Shown in pieces: positions 17,614 through 25,018 of a stretch of 38,890 bases of DNA. The DNA lies in assembly GCA_015272165.1 (NCBI GenBank), contig JACYMF010000013.1:1-38890 (forward strand), given 5' to 3'. Position 1 is the first letter of the stretch, and each line of letters opens with the position of its first letter. The notes beneath the pieces were generated by a model. It was not told the origin of the DNA. It searched no databases and saw only the letters and a program-made list of their open reading frames with translations. The position numbers and the translations under genes were made by a program. The stretch is from Cyanobacterium sp. T60_A2020_053. Lineage in GTDB: Bacteria > Cyanobacteriota > Cyanobacteriia > Cyanobacteriales > Cyanobacteriaceae.

Positions 17614-17767
17614 CTTAATTTATGTTAAAAATGTTTAATATTTCTTAATTTATTGTAACAGTTAAAAGAAGAGAAGCAGAGGGGAAGAAAATTTAGAATT
17701 TAGAAAGTAAAGTTAATTCAATATTTTCTAGTAATATTTTATTTATAATGAATTGTTTAGCATTCTT

Positions 17768-17803
17768 CATAACTCATAATTCATAACTCATAATTCATAA
17801 TTC
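17768..17803. repeat. CATAATTCATAACT tandem repeat at the queG end
   Basis: Repeated CATAACT/CATAATT units. They run into queG and encode its last residues (MNYEL and the stop). The same units occur at about 20346-20389, between the divergent pentapeptide-repeat gene and thf1. Confidence 0.7.
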
Positions 17804-18726
17804 ATTTGTGCTTGGGCATTACGGCGCCACATGGCTGGTTTGATACGGCGAAGGGCGCTACCTGTAAAACGTTTATCCCATTCTTCATCACTCAGATGGG
17901 CTAAATCTGCTAAGGAAGGATTAAGATTTTCGGTATAAGGGTTAAAATCTTCTACGTCTGTAGGTTGAGCAAATCTTTCATTCCAAGGGCAGACATCTTG
18001 GCATATATCACAACCAGCCACCCAACCGTTAAGATGAGGGGTGATATGATCGGGCAATTTTTCCGCTCGATTTTCGATGGTATGATAGGCTAAACAACGG
18101 TTAGCATCCACGACGGAGGGCGCTGTAATGGCATTGGTAGGACAGGCTGTAATACAACGGCTACAAGTGCCACAGTGATTAGTATGGGGTTTATCTGGTT
18201 GTAATTCTAAATTGGTGATAATTTCTCCCAAAAACACCCAACTACCGTAGTCACGGGTAATGACGTTACCGTTTTTGGCAATCCAACCGATACCAGCTTG
18301 TTGCGCCCAAAATTTATCTTGCACGGGCGCGGTATCTGCATAGTAGCGAGTTTTAATGGTGGGATGTTGATTTTCTAACCATTGACTTAATTTTTTGAGT
18401 TTTTTGTGCATGATGCGATGGTAGTCTCTACCCCAACCATAACGGGATATTTTGCCAATATTGGGGTTATTTTCTCTTTGGTGGGGGGTATAGTAATTTA
18501 AGGCAACAGCAATAATCGAGCGCCCTTCACCCCAACACTGACGTATATCTTGACGTTTAGCATTATCCATCCATGCCATATCAGCTTGATAACCTTTTTG
18601 TAACCAGTCTTGCAAATGATTCACCGCTTTTTGGCGTTCATTTTCCGTAGCTGAAATAGTGGTAATACCTACTTTATGAAAACCGGTGGAGTGCGCTTGT
18701 TCTTTAATTTCCTTTTCGTTAATCAC
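17788..18726 (-). CDS. queG: Epoxyqueuosine reductase
   Basis: Last step of queuosine synthesis: cobalamin-dependent reduction of epoxyqueuosine in the wobble position of GUN-anticodon tRNAs. The 312 residues show the DUF1730-type N-terminal domain with YGWGRDYH (about 96-103) and the catalytic Asp in YYADTAPV (D131). The two [4Fe-4S] sites are in CGTCSRCITACPTNAI (C185, C188, C191, C195) and CDICQDVCPWN (C239, C242, C246). All ligands are present. It is slightly shorter than forms carrying a C-terminal HEAT repeat, a normal variant. No other que gene is in the window. Confidence 0.95.
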   Translation of the reverse strand: MINEKEIKEQAHSTGFHKVGITTISATENERQKAVNHLQDWLQKGYQADMAWMDNAKRQDIRQCWGEGRSIIAVALNYYTPHQRENNPNIGKISRYGWGRDYHRIMHKKLKKLSQWLENQHPTIKTRYYADTAPVQDKFWAQQAGIGWIAKNGNVITRDYGSWVFLGEIITNLELQPDKPHTNHCGTCSRCITACPTNAITAPSVVDANRCLAYHTIENRAEKLPDHITPHLNGWVAGCDICQDVCPWNERFAQPTDVEDFNPYTENLNPSLADLAHLSDEEWDKRFTGSALRRIKPAMWRRNAQAQMNYEL

Positions 18727-19070
18727 TTTGACAATCCTTAATTAGGTGTTGATCAAAAAGTATTTGGGTGAGGGGAGGTGTCAGGCTTCGGGTGTCGGGT
18801 GAAATAAAGGTGTCAGGTATCAGGTAGCAGGTATTAGGTGAGATAAAGGTGTTAGGTATTAGGTGAAATAGTTGACAAAAAATAGCCTTTTTTCTCTAAA
18901 AATACTGTATTTTTTCCATCCCCATCAAAAATTATTGATACAAATGAGTAATTTATGAAAAATAACTACTTGGCTTAATTCATTAATTTATAAGTATTTC
19001 ACCTGCAACCTGCAACCTGAAACCTGCAACCTGCAACCTGCAACCTGCAACCTGAAACCTGCCTAATTTA
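18727..19070. repeat. Compound repeat region: heptads in opposite orientation around a dispersed repeat
   Basis: This gene-free gap between queG and the pentapeptide-repeat gene is almost all repeat. At 18767-18868 are CAGGTNN-type heptads, at 18873-19000 the inner part of the dispersed repeat (copy B), and at 19001-19063 nine ACCTGCA-type heptads on the complementary sense. The two heptad arms are therefore inverted relative to each other. The opening block GAGGGGAGGTGTCAGGCTTC at 18770 also occurs at 28036. Confidence 0.75.
18873..19000 (+). repeat. Dispersed intergenic repeat, copy B
   Basis: Matches the reverse complement of about 28061-28185 closely: shared blocks are AAAAATACTGTATTT, GATACAAATGAGTAATTTAT and TTGGCTTAA. 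It lacks the TCTGCTGAATAA end present in copies A and C, so it is truncated at that side. Confidence 0.7.
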
Positions 19071-20279
19071 TCATTCATTATCGGGCGCTGATTGTGATAA
19101 CACCTTATCAGGAATACCTTGACATCCTCCCGGTATAGTAGAACGGGTGTATTCACCACCCCAACAACAACAATAGTAACGATTTTCCTCACTAAGATTT
19201 TTTGCCCCCGTAAAATCAGCATTTTCAATGACAGCGCCCGTAAACTCGCCCGTAACGTAATTTGGTGTATCTTGACGATTGCGAGGGGAAGCAGTGTCAT
19301 AATTACCGTAAAACAATCTAACACCCTTAAAATCAGCCTCCTTCAAATCCGCTTCATAAAGAATAGTACGAGATAAATTGGTTTTACTTAAATCTGATTT
19401 ATCAAGATGAACTTTAACCATATTAGCTTCACTGAGGTCTAACCAGCGCAAATCTTGACCAGAAAGAAAATTTCCAGCTAAAACCACCCCCAAATTAATC
19501 ACCCTCATACCATGATCTCGATCCTCAGCATAACCGCCATTACCATCTAAAATCGGTCGCCCTAAATGACTATCCCTCTTTAAAGGAGTAATTAAACGAG
19601 AACGAGACAAAAAACGTAGTATTTTTGCTCTACCCGGAGGATCAACACTGCTAAGAATGGCCGCCGTGCGCCCTTCAGCGATAGCCCTTTCTTGGGGCCA
19701 GTCTTCCAATAAGCCATCAGGACCTAAAACTAAATCAGAAATGCCCTGAAAATAAGCGTCAATGGTTTGTTGTTGAGTAATGCGATTTTGTTGGGTAGTT
19801 AAATCTTTAGAAATTACATACTGTTGCCATGCCACATATACAGCTAAAATAGCAATCATAATTTGCCCCACAGCGCCCACCCACTCAGCCCAAGAGCCAA
19901 ATTCATCATACTTAAATTGGGTTAACCATTGAGTAATGCGACCATAAATTCCCAAATATTTAGCGAGAATGAGAAAAGAAAGAATTAAACCAACGCTACC
20001 CACCAGCGCCCTTCGCTCATCAGGGGTAAGGAAAAAAGAAACCCAACTACGGACAAAAGGAATAACTTGAAGAATAGCAAAAAAGAAAACACCACCAGCG
20101 CCCAGCGCCCCTAACCAACTAATTTGAGCGATAATGCCGACAAAGGCAACCCCTAATAATAGAATAATCCTCAGAGAATAAGATTCTTTGGGCTTTTTGA
20201 CGTGGCTTAACTGCTTGGGCGGAATTTTAACGAGGTTATTATTTTGATTTTCAGATGAAGAATTGGGCGTAGCAGTCAT
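19071..20279 (-). CDS. Membrane-anchored pentapeptide-repeat protein
   Basis: A 402-residue protein with about four N-terminal membrane segments between residues 34 and 155 (IILLLGVAFVGIIAQ, VGSVGLILSFLILAKYL, QIMIAILAVYVAW). A soluble middle part follows (QTIDAYFQGISDLVLGPDG), then A(D/N)LXX pentapeptide repeats at about 270-330 and again near 355-370 (DLSEANMVKVHLDKSDLSKT, EADFKG, ENADFTGAKN). The right-handed beta-helix such repeats form is usually a protein-protein surface. The tail has a CCCC-like YYCCCWGG stretch. This architecture is common in cyanobacteria without known function. The gene is divergent from thf1. Confidence 0.85.
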   Translation of the reverse strand: MTATPNSSSENQNNNLVKIPPKQLSHVKKPKESYSLRIILLLGVAFVGIIAQISWLGALGAGGVFFFAILQVIPFVRSWVSFFLTPDERRALVGSVGLILSFLILAKYLGIYGRITQWLTQFKYDEFGSWAEWVGAVGQIMIAILAVYVAWQQYVISKDLTTQQNRITQQQTIDAYFQGISDLVLGPDGLLEDWPQERAIAEGRTAAILSSVDPPGRAKILRFLSRSRLITPLKRDSHLGRPILDGNGGYAEDRDHGMRVINLGVVLAGNFLSGQDLRWLDLSEANMVKVHLDKSDLSKTNLSRTILYEADLKEADFKGVRLFYGNYDTASPRNRQDTPNYVTGEFTGAVIENADFTGAKNLSEENRYYCCCWGGEYTRSTIPGGCQGIPDKVLSQSAPDNE

Positions 20280-20456
20280 AAGCTATGGCAATGCAGGGTT
20301 TATTTTAATTTTATCAGAAAAGGCAAAGGGCAAGGGGCAAGATAATAATTCATAACTCATAACTCATAACTCATAATTCATAACTCTGAAGACTTGCCTT
20401 CTATGTGAGATAATTAAGTATTGTAAACAAAATAAAAAATAAATAAAAGATTATTT

Positions 20457-21146
20457 GTGAGTAATATTCCTACCGTTTCCGACACCAGAAGAGCATTTTA
20501 TCAACACCACAACCGACCCATTAACTCTATTTATCGTCAAGTGGTACAAGAGTTAATGGTAGAAATGCACTTACTTTCAGTTAATGTTGATTTTCAACCT
20601 GATCCTATTTATTATGTGGGTGTATGCCAAAGTTTTGATCAATTTATGAATGGTTATACCCCTGAAAGTGATAAGGATTCTATTTTTCGGGCGCTTTGTC
20701 AGGGCATTAATAGTAATCCCGAAGAATATCGACAACAGGCAGGGGCGCTTTTAGATTTTGTGGAAGGTAAATCCGCCGAAGATTTAATTAATTGGTTATC
20801 TAATCCTCAGCATCAAGATGGTTTGGCTGATAATGTAGTGGAAGGGTGGAAAAGCGCCCTCCACCGTGACAAGTTTAAGTATAGTCGTTTATTTGGTATT
20901 GGTTTTTATGCTTTATTAGCGAAAACTAATGAGGAAATGGTGAAAGATGAGGAAAAAATGGCGAAATTAATAGCGCCCATCACCGATAAATTACAATTAC
21001 CCATAGAAAAATTGAAAAAAGATGTTGATTTATATAAAAGTAATTTGAATAAAATTAGTCAAATGTTAACGGTAATTGCTGAAACTATTGAAGCTAGTAA
21101 GAAAAAGCGTATTAACATGGAAAAACCAGCAGAATCTAACAGTTAA
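20457..21146 (+). CDS. thf1: Photosystem II biogenesis protein Thf1/Psb29
   Basis: A 229-residue protein required for normal PSII assembly and repair, associated with thylakoids and with FtsH turnover in Synechocystis. The signature N-terminus TVSDTRRAFY...RPINSIYRQVVQELMVEMHLLS is intact. The C-terminus is a charged helical, likely coiled-coil segment (about 160-222). The start is GTG at 20457: no upstream in-frame ATG is needed and GTG places MSNIPTVSDT at the family N-terminus. Length is typical. The gene is monocistronic with a nested inverted repeat just past its stop. Confidence 0.96.
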   Translation: MSNIPTVSDTRRAFYQHHNRPINSIYRQVVQELMVEMHLLSVNVDFQPDPIYYVGVCQSFDQFMNGYTPESDKDSIFRALCQGINSNPEEYRQQAGALLDFVEGKSAEDLINWLSNPQHQDGLADNVVEGWKSALHRDKFKYSRLFGIGFYALLAKTNEEMVKDEEKMAKLIAPITDKLQLPIEKLKKDVDLYKSNLNKISQMLTVIAETIEASKKKRINMEKPAESNS

Positions 21147-21157
21147 TGATGGGTTAC

Positions 21158-21235
21158 TGAAAAAGTGCAATCGTGAGGGTAAATTGACAATTGACAATTA
21201 TGAGGTTTTACTCTCCTCACCAAAATACTTTTTCA
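21158..21235. terminator. Nested inverted repeat between convergent genes
   Basis: Outer arms TGAAAAAGT (21158-21166) and ACTTTTTCA (21227-21235), inner arms GTGAGG (21173-21178) and CCTCAC (21215-21220), with an A/T arm next to them. The loop contains a TTGACAATT repeat. Position between the stops of thf1 (+) and the small gene on the minus strand fits a bidirectional terminator. Confidence 0.45.
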
Positions 21236-21264
21236 TCACCACCTAATTATATAAAAATAAACAT

Positions 21265-21510
21265 CTAGTTTAACTGTTGATAATAGTTAATAATGGCTTC
21301 TAATTGCTGTATTTCTGTGGGGGGGAGGGCGCTGTTATACTCCACCATAATTCCCCCTACTTGGCTTTGTAAGTAATCAAAATTAGGATCAGTTTGGGGT
21401 AAGAGAGAAGCACTTACCCCGTTAACTTGTCGCACATGAGCCATCATTTCTCGGTAGCGCGCGAGGGAAGGGCGCTGGATTTTGATGGTTTTTTCGATTT
21501 TTGTGGTCAA
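21265..21510 (-). CDS. Small conserved-looking hypothetical protein
   Basis: An 81-residue soluble protein, no family recognised. The N-terminus is basic (KIEKTIKIQRPSLARYREMM) and the rest is predicted mostly helical, ending in QQLEAIINYYQQLN. It has no signal peptide or membrane segment. The ATG start is preceded by AGGAGAG, a good ribosome-binding site, which supports it as a real gene. It is 21 bases downstream of the lipoprotein gene on the same strand, so the two probably share a transcript. Confidence 0.7.
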   Translation of the reverse strand: MTTKIEKTIKIQRPSLARYREMMAHVRQVNGVSASLLPQTDPNFDYLQSQVGGIMVEYNSALPPTEIQQLEAIINYYQQLN

Positions 21511-21531
21511 TTTTTACTCTCCTTTACTGAT

Positions 21532-22452
21532 TTAAGATTCAGGGGCATTAATTCTTTCAGATTCACCAATATTTTTAATAATATTTTCGCCCAATTGTTC
21601 TAAAACTACTGTGCCTTGTAAAGGACCTAAATTTCTTTCCACAAAACCACCATTATTCCTAAGAGTAACCATTTGATTTGAAGGACGAGATAATTGGATT
21701 CTTTTTACCAATACATTTCCTTGCTCATTAGAAATTACATCCCCTTCTCGAATGGAACGAACGGGGTTATTATCAGGAGTAGAAATTAAAGCGACATTTT
21801 CTCCTCCCACATCAATAATTCCTGATATTAAGATACTCCGCGCATAAAGTGGTTCGGGGGGCGCTAGAGGTTCAAACACCTCTCCATTAGGGATCGCAGG
21901 TACATTACCACTATTACCAGCGCCCGTAGCACCCTTAGCGCCCGTAGCGCCTGTAGCGCCCGTCGCTCCCCTACCACCATTACCAGCAGCGCCTGTAGCC
22001 CCTGTAGCGCCCGTCATCCCATTACCAGCGCCGGTCATTCCATTACCGGCGCCCGTAGCGCCTGTAGCGCCCGTCATACCATTACCACCATTACCAGCAG
22101 TGCCTACTTCACCATTAAAATTACCATTCGTAGTAACACCATTGTCGGCTGAAGCGCCATTGGCAAAAGTAGGTTCTACATATTGAATAACCACGCTGGG
22201 CGTGGACAAAGAAAAGGGATCACTTTTACGCTCATTGACTTGGGCGAGGCGCGTTTGAGGGTTTGTAGAAGGAATTAAACCACTAGCCACCCCATCAGAT
22301 ATATCCAGAGAAGGGGCTTCGTTAGGAATTTCGGCGGAAGGTGTGGGATTTTCGGGGGGAAATTCATTGACAACATCATCGCTGCCGTCATCGATGGTAC
22401 ATCCAGAGATCAATAAAAACGCTGATAATAGCAGAGGAGATAATTTTTTCAT
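21532..22452 (-). CDS. Lipoprotein with collagen-like Gly-Ala-Thr tract and C-terminal beta domain
   Basis: A 306-residue exported protein. The N-terminal signal ends in a lipobox (LLISGC, Cys at about 18). A Pro/Asp-rich linker and an SDPF motif follow (about 76-80). Residues about 120-180 are a low-complexity tract of GATGATGA and GNGMTGA units. The C-terminal 100 residues form a conserved-looking beta domain (ILISGIIDVGGENVALIST, RSIREGDVIS), which recalls the small periplasmic PilP/GspC-type modules; that likeness is weak. The tract is encoded by repeated GGCGCT-containing codons, so it seems to have arisen by expansion of the local heptamer. Followed by the 81-residue gene. No function is assigned. 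Confidence 0.8.
   Translation of the reverse strand: MKKLSPLLLSAFLLISGCTIDDGSDDVVNEFPPENPTPSAEIPNEAPSLDISDGVASGLIPSTNPQTRLAQVNERKSDPFSLSTPSVVIQYVEPTFANGASADNGVTTNGNFNGEVGTAGNGGNGMTGATGATGAGNGMTGAGNGMTGATGATGAAGNGGRGATGATGATGAKGATGAGNSGNVPAIPNGEVFEPLAPPEPLYARSILISGIIDVGGENVALISTPDNNPVRSIREGDVISNEQGNVLVKRIQLSRPSNQMVTLRNNGGFVERNLGPLQGTVVLEQLGENIIKNIGESERINAPES
21910..22100. repeat. In-gene GGGCGCT-type repeat encoding the collagen-like tract
   Basis: On the + strand, AGCGCCCGTAGCGCCTGT-like 9-base units are repeated, with five exact AGCGCCC heptamers and several one-base variants in under 200 bases. Triplet structure is kept, giving Gly-Ala-Thr on the minus strand. Confidence 0.8.
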
Positions 22453-22787
22453 GGCTTTAAGTCATTCTTCGCTCACCATAACCAATATATCTCATATTCT
22501 ATTTTTTATACTCTTAATATTTTTCCGTAATTTTACTGAATTTATCATGGTGGAGGGCGCTGGGGTGCTGGTTTTTTGCAAATTTAGGTACAAAATTGAT
22601 TTGTTTTGCAGAGAAAACAAGGGAGAAAAGGAAGATTTTTTCTATTATTTGATAATGTTATAGCAGTCCTAAACGATTCGTGAACAACCATCCTTTAATT
22701 CTTCTTTTAATAAAAAGGTTCAAGGGAAATCTTATTTTACAAATCAAATAGTATTGCTATATTAGAAAAGGAAAGAGGCAAAAAACA
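22453..22787. other. Gap between divergent genes
   Basis: AT-rich, no gene seen. It holds an isolated extended heptamer (GGTGGAGGGCGCTGGGGTG at about 22548-22566), an IS-end-like string near 22661 (TATAGCAGTCCTAAACGATT) and the promoter of the downstream gene. An open frame across the left part overlaps the lipoprotein gene and is not supported. Confidence 0.5.
22736..22763 (+). promoter_or_regulatory. Sigma70-type promoter for the small pentapeptide-repeat gene
   Basis: TTTACA at 22736-22741 and TATATT at 22758-22763, 16 bases apart, 24 bases before the ATG at 22788. A purine-rich AAGGAAAGAGG leader lies between. Confidence 0.45.
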
Positions 22788-23375
22788 ATGAATAAAGAGG
22801 AAATTATTGAAAAATATCAGCAAGGAGAAAGAGATTTTACTAATCTTAATCTTGATGGTTTTTGTTTTCGTGGTGATACATTGACGGGCGCTGGAATCGG
22901 TTTTTTTCTCGGTAGTAAGAGTATAGTTTTTGCCTTGAGTCTTGCTTTCATTAGCGGTATTACTCATTTCATTGTAGGGATAATTGTGATAATAGTTAGT
23001 TTAGCTTTTGCCTGTATCAATCTTATTTTTACTCCCCTATTTTGTTTATTATTTCTATCATTATCCTTTTTTATTTCTTTTGGAATTGCTAATTTTTTTG
23101 CTTTTGCTCAATTAATAACTTTTTTAACTGTCTTTATTTTGATCGTTATTAGCAGTTTATTTACTTTGCTTTTCACGAATAAAAATACTAAAAATACTTA
23201 TTTACTAAAATTAGCAAAATTGATCAGTTGTTTTTATGGTACTAAATTTTGTTATGGGAATTTAAGCAATGTTAATTTTATTGATAGTAATTTAAAAAAT
23301 GTTGATCTACGTCACACAAATTATGATTTAAGTCACAATATTAACACAGAAAACAATAAATTTATTTTATTTTAG
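22788..23375 (+). CDS. Membrane protein flanked by short pentapeptide-repeat segments
   Basis: A 195-residue protein. Residues 1-35 are soluble and contain one or two pentapeptide-like repeats (DFTNLNLDGFCFRGDTLTG). About 36-130 are very hydrophobic, three to four membrane segments. Residues about 155-185 have further repeats (NLSNVNFIDSNLKNVDLRHT). Such proteins, a membrane core between A(D/N)LXX repeats, are found in cyanobacteria with unknown role. Codon use is notably AT-rich and Phe/Leu-rich compared with neighbours. It has a plausible promoter and ribosome-binding site, and stands alone. Confidence 0.72.
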   Translation: MNKEEIIEKYQQGERDFTNLNLDGFCFRGDTLTGAGIGFFLGSKSIVFALSLAFISGITHFIVGIIVIIVSLAFACINLIFTPLFCLLFLSLSFFISFGIANFFAFAQLITFLTVFILIVISSLFTLLFTNKNTKNTYLLKLAKLISCFYGTKFCYGNLSNVNFIDSNLKNVDLRHTNYDLSHNINTENNKFILF

Positions 23376-23417
23376 TTAAAGTATAATGATTAGCGATAAT
23401 TTTTTAAAATATAAATA

Positions 23418-23756
23418 TTATTCTTTATTTATTCGAGTAAAAATTGGGAAAGAGCCTTTAAGATAAAAACTGTCTGGAGGGCGCTGGGTTAAACGTTGCA
23501 ATTGTTTGGCACTCCAATCAAGATCAATATTTTTTTCTAAACGGGCAGTTATAATCGGAAAAGCATATTTTTCTACATCTCCTTCACTGGGTATCTTAGT
23601 AGTTTCCGCCAGTTGATCAATCACTAAATTAGCTTTAATTTGAAATAGTTTTTCCTCTTCTATTTCATTGGCTTGAACTGAAGAAATATTTTCATTAATG
23701 ACAGTAATCAAAGACAATAATAAAAATAAAAAATATTTGATTTTAAGTAATGCCAT
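23418..23756 (-). CDS. Small exported hypothetical protein
   Basis: A 112-residue protein with an N-terminal signal sequence (KYFLFLLLSLITVINENISS, likely cleaved near VQA-NE). The mature part is about 85 residues, charged, with a segment DLDWSAKQLQRLTQRPPDSF. I do not recognise the family. The stop lies 42 bases from the convergent pentapeptide-repeat gene. A GGGCGCT heptamer falls within its coding sequence, as in most genes here. Confidence 0.6.
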   Translation of the reverse strand: MALLKIKYFLFLLLSLITVINENISSVQANEIEEEKLFQIKANLVIDQLAETTKIPSEGDVEKYAFPIITARLEKNIDLDWSAKQLQRLTQRPPDSFYLKGSFPIFTRINKE

Positions 23757-23810
23757 TACTAGAAAATTTCCCCAAAGAAAGTAACACTAAATTCAAACAA
23801 AAAAAGTAAT

Positions 23811-24335
23811 TTAGTCAGGATACCAAAACATACCCTTAATCCCTTCAGGATCAAGTATAAAACCTAAACGGCGATAAAATTCCACCACTTGAGGATCAGC
23901 AAACAAAGTAACATTACTAATATCATCACTACGCAACTTTTGAATCATATATTTCATCAAAGTTTTACCCAAACCCTTATTTTGGAAGCGCGGATGAATC
24001 ACTACATCCCAGACAGTAGCATTAAAAGCATGATCAGAGGTCGCACGGGCAAAACCAATCAATACTTTACGATTACCTTTCATTTCCCATGCAGATACCA
24101 CTAGATAACTATGTTCCAGCGCCTTCCGCACCTTTCGTAAAGGTCTTCTTGCCCATCCCACGGAGTCGCAAAGTTCCTCTAATTCATACAAATCGATTTC
24201 TTCTTGGGTACTAAAAAATATTTTAGCATTGCCAAAACGTTCTGTATCTAACGATACCCAATCTCTGTGATAGTCTGTAGCGCCCGAATTATTATCGCTA
24301 CTTCCCTTTGTAAAAAATTTTTGTAACCAAACCAT
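23811..24335 (-). CDS. GNAT N-acetyltransferase of the plastid/cyanobacterial Ycf52-NSI type
   Basis: A 174-residue GCN5-related acetyltransferase. The acetyl-CoA pyrophosphate-binding motif is [11 protein letters not shown] within [20 protein letters not shown] (about 113-132), followed by the [18 protein letters not shown] segment that is characteristic of the last core helix. The N-terminus ([16 protein letters not shown]) and [17 protein letters not shown] match the Ycf52/NSI group shared with plastids, where members acetylate proteins and serotonin-like amines. The natural substrate in cyanobacteria is not established. It stands alone; 160 bases downstream is a decayed hicB copy on the same strand, upstream of which lies hicAB. 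Confidence 0.88.
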   Translation of the reverse strand: MVWLQKFFTKGSSDNNSGATDYHRDWVSLDTERFGNAKIFFSTQEEIDLYELEELCDSVGWARRPLRKVRKALEHSYLVVSAWEMKGNRKVLIGFARATSDHAFNATVWDVVIHPRFQNKGLGKTLMKYMIQKLRSDDISNVTLFADPQVVEFYRRLGFILDPEGIKGMFWYPD

Positions 24336-24442
24336 GCCTATATGGCTAAAGTAAGAATTTTATTATATTTTGTCCCATTGATTTCTCAATAAGTCCAATT
24401 CATATAATAGCACCTTGTTGCATAACATTTTTCCTCAATTCG

Positions 24443-24500
24443 GGCAAAAAACTACAATATAAAACAATTATCTTCATCACCCATTGAATAGTAATTCAAT
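24443..24500 (-). pseudogene. Fragment of a second hicB antitoxin gene
   Basis: The minus strand matches the intact hicB at about 24944-25000 over some 55 bases: shared blocks are ACTATTCAATGG and GATGAAGATAA, with an inserted ATAT and a one-base loss that break the frame. The corresponding protein segment in the intact copy is TITIQWSDEDNCFVV. This points to an older duplicated hicAB locus that has decayed. Confidence 0.7.
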
Positions 24501-24572
24501 ATTTGCTAATTAGTTATCCATCCTTCTGATTGATTTCGTTTAACTTTCATTGCATCTTCATGATTTATAAAT

Positions 24573-24599
24573 TTTTAGTTTTTATCATAAAAACTAAAA
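24573..24599. repeat. AT-rich perfect hairpin
   Basis: TTTTAGTTTTTA (24573-24584) and TAAAAACTAAAA (24588-24599) with a three-base loop TCA. It lies beyond the hicAB unit on the minus strand, and could stop its transcript, though an all-AT stem is weak for that. Confidence 0.6.
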
Positions 24600-24681
24600 T
24601 CAGCTTAATTTAGTTAATTTTTCAGATATTGATGTTTGATTAGAGTAAGAGACATTATTTGAAGGAAAGATATGTTGCCAG

Positions 24682-24786
24682 TTAAAAATTAGCGCATTTA
24701 TTTCCCAAAGTAGCCACAACCGTACCAATCACAGAAATAGTGGCTATAATGATCGTAGTTTTTGAATCGTGAAAATGATTACTCAT
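24682..24786 (-). CDS. Possible 34-residue single-membrane-span peptide after hicB
   Basis: An ATG ORF starting 8 bases past the hicB stop on the same strand. It reads a short polar N-terminus (MSNHFHDSK), an 18-residue hydrophobic stretch (TTIIIATISVIGTVVATLG) and a short tail (NKCANF). Layout and close spacing suggest translation from the hicAB transcript. No Shine-Dalgarno is visible and no family is recognised, so it may be chance or a remnant. Confidence 0.35.
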   Translation of the reverse strand: MSNHFHDSKTTIIIATISVIGTVVATLGNKCANF

Positions 24787-24794
24787 AATAAACT

Positions 24795-25016
24795 TTACGC
24801 AAAAACAAAGGTTTTAGGTTGGGGTAAATCTTTACCATCTTCTTGATAATCTTCGATGATTAACTCTAAAACTTCCTGCCCATTTTTTAAGGCTTCTTCA
24901 TAGGTTTCACCGTGAGTAATGGGTTGCATTTCATTTTTAAAATCAGGTAGAAATACTACAAAACAGTTATCTTCATCGCTCCATTGAATAGTGATAGTAT
25001 AATTAAATTTACTCAT
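24795..25016 (-). CDS. hicB: HicB-family antitoxin
   Basis: A 73-residue HicB with the partially degraded RNase H fold: YTITIQWSDEDNCFVVFLPDF, then the conserved THGETYEEALKNGQEVLELI. HicB binds and neutralises HicA. This is the short form without a C-terminal DNA-binding domain, so autoregulation would have to come from elsewhere or from HicA-HicB contacts. The start codon lies two bases after the hicA stop, so the pair is translationally coupled in the usual toxin-first order. Confidence 0.9.
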   Translation of the reverse strand: MSKFNYTITIQWSDEDNCFVVFLPDFKNEMQPITHGETYEEALKNGQEVLELIIEDYQEDGKDLPQPKTFVFA

Positions 25017-25018
25017 AA

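Larger units (their letters stand above)
24336..24681. other. Gap with hicB remnant and AT-rich hairpin
   Basis: Contains the hicB fragment at 24443-24500 and a perfect 12-bp hairpin at 24573-24599. A short minus-strand frame (HEDAMKVKRNQSEGWITN and a stop, about 24502-24560) may be another toxin-antitoxin remnant, but I cannot name it. Confidence 0.5.

Noticed and set aside
18983-19324. Minus-strand frame with QVAGCRLQVAGFRLQVAG
   Set aside because: The pattern is a translation of the 7-base ACCTGCA repeat, and the rest is a shadow of the pentapeptide-repeat gene.
22343-22663. 106-codon + strand frame
   Set aside because: Overlaps the start of the lipoprotein gene antisense and continues into AT-rich gap sequence; no ribosome-binding site or family signal.
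22737-22967. Minus-strand frame over the promoter and start of the small pentapeptide-repeat gene
   Set aside because: Antisense to a better supported gene with a promoter and RBS.
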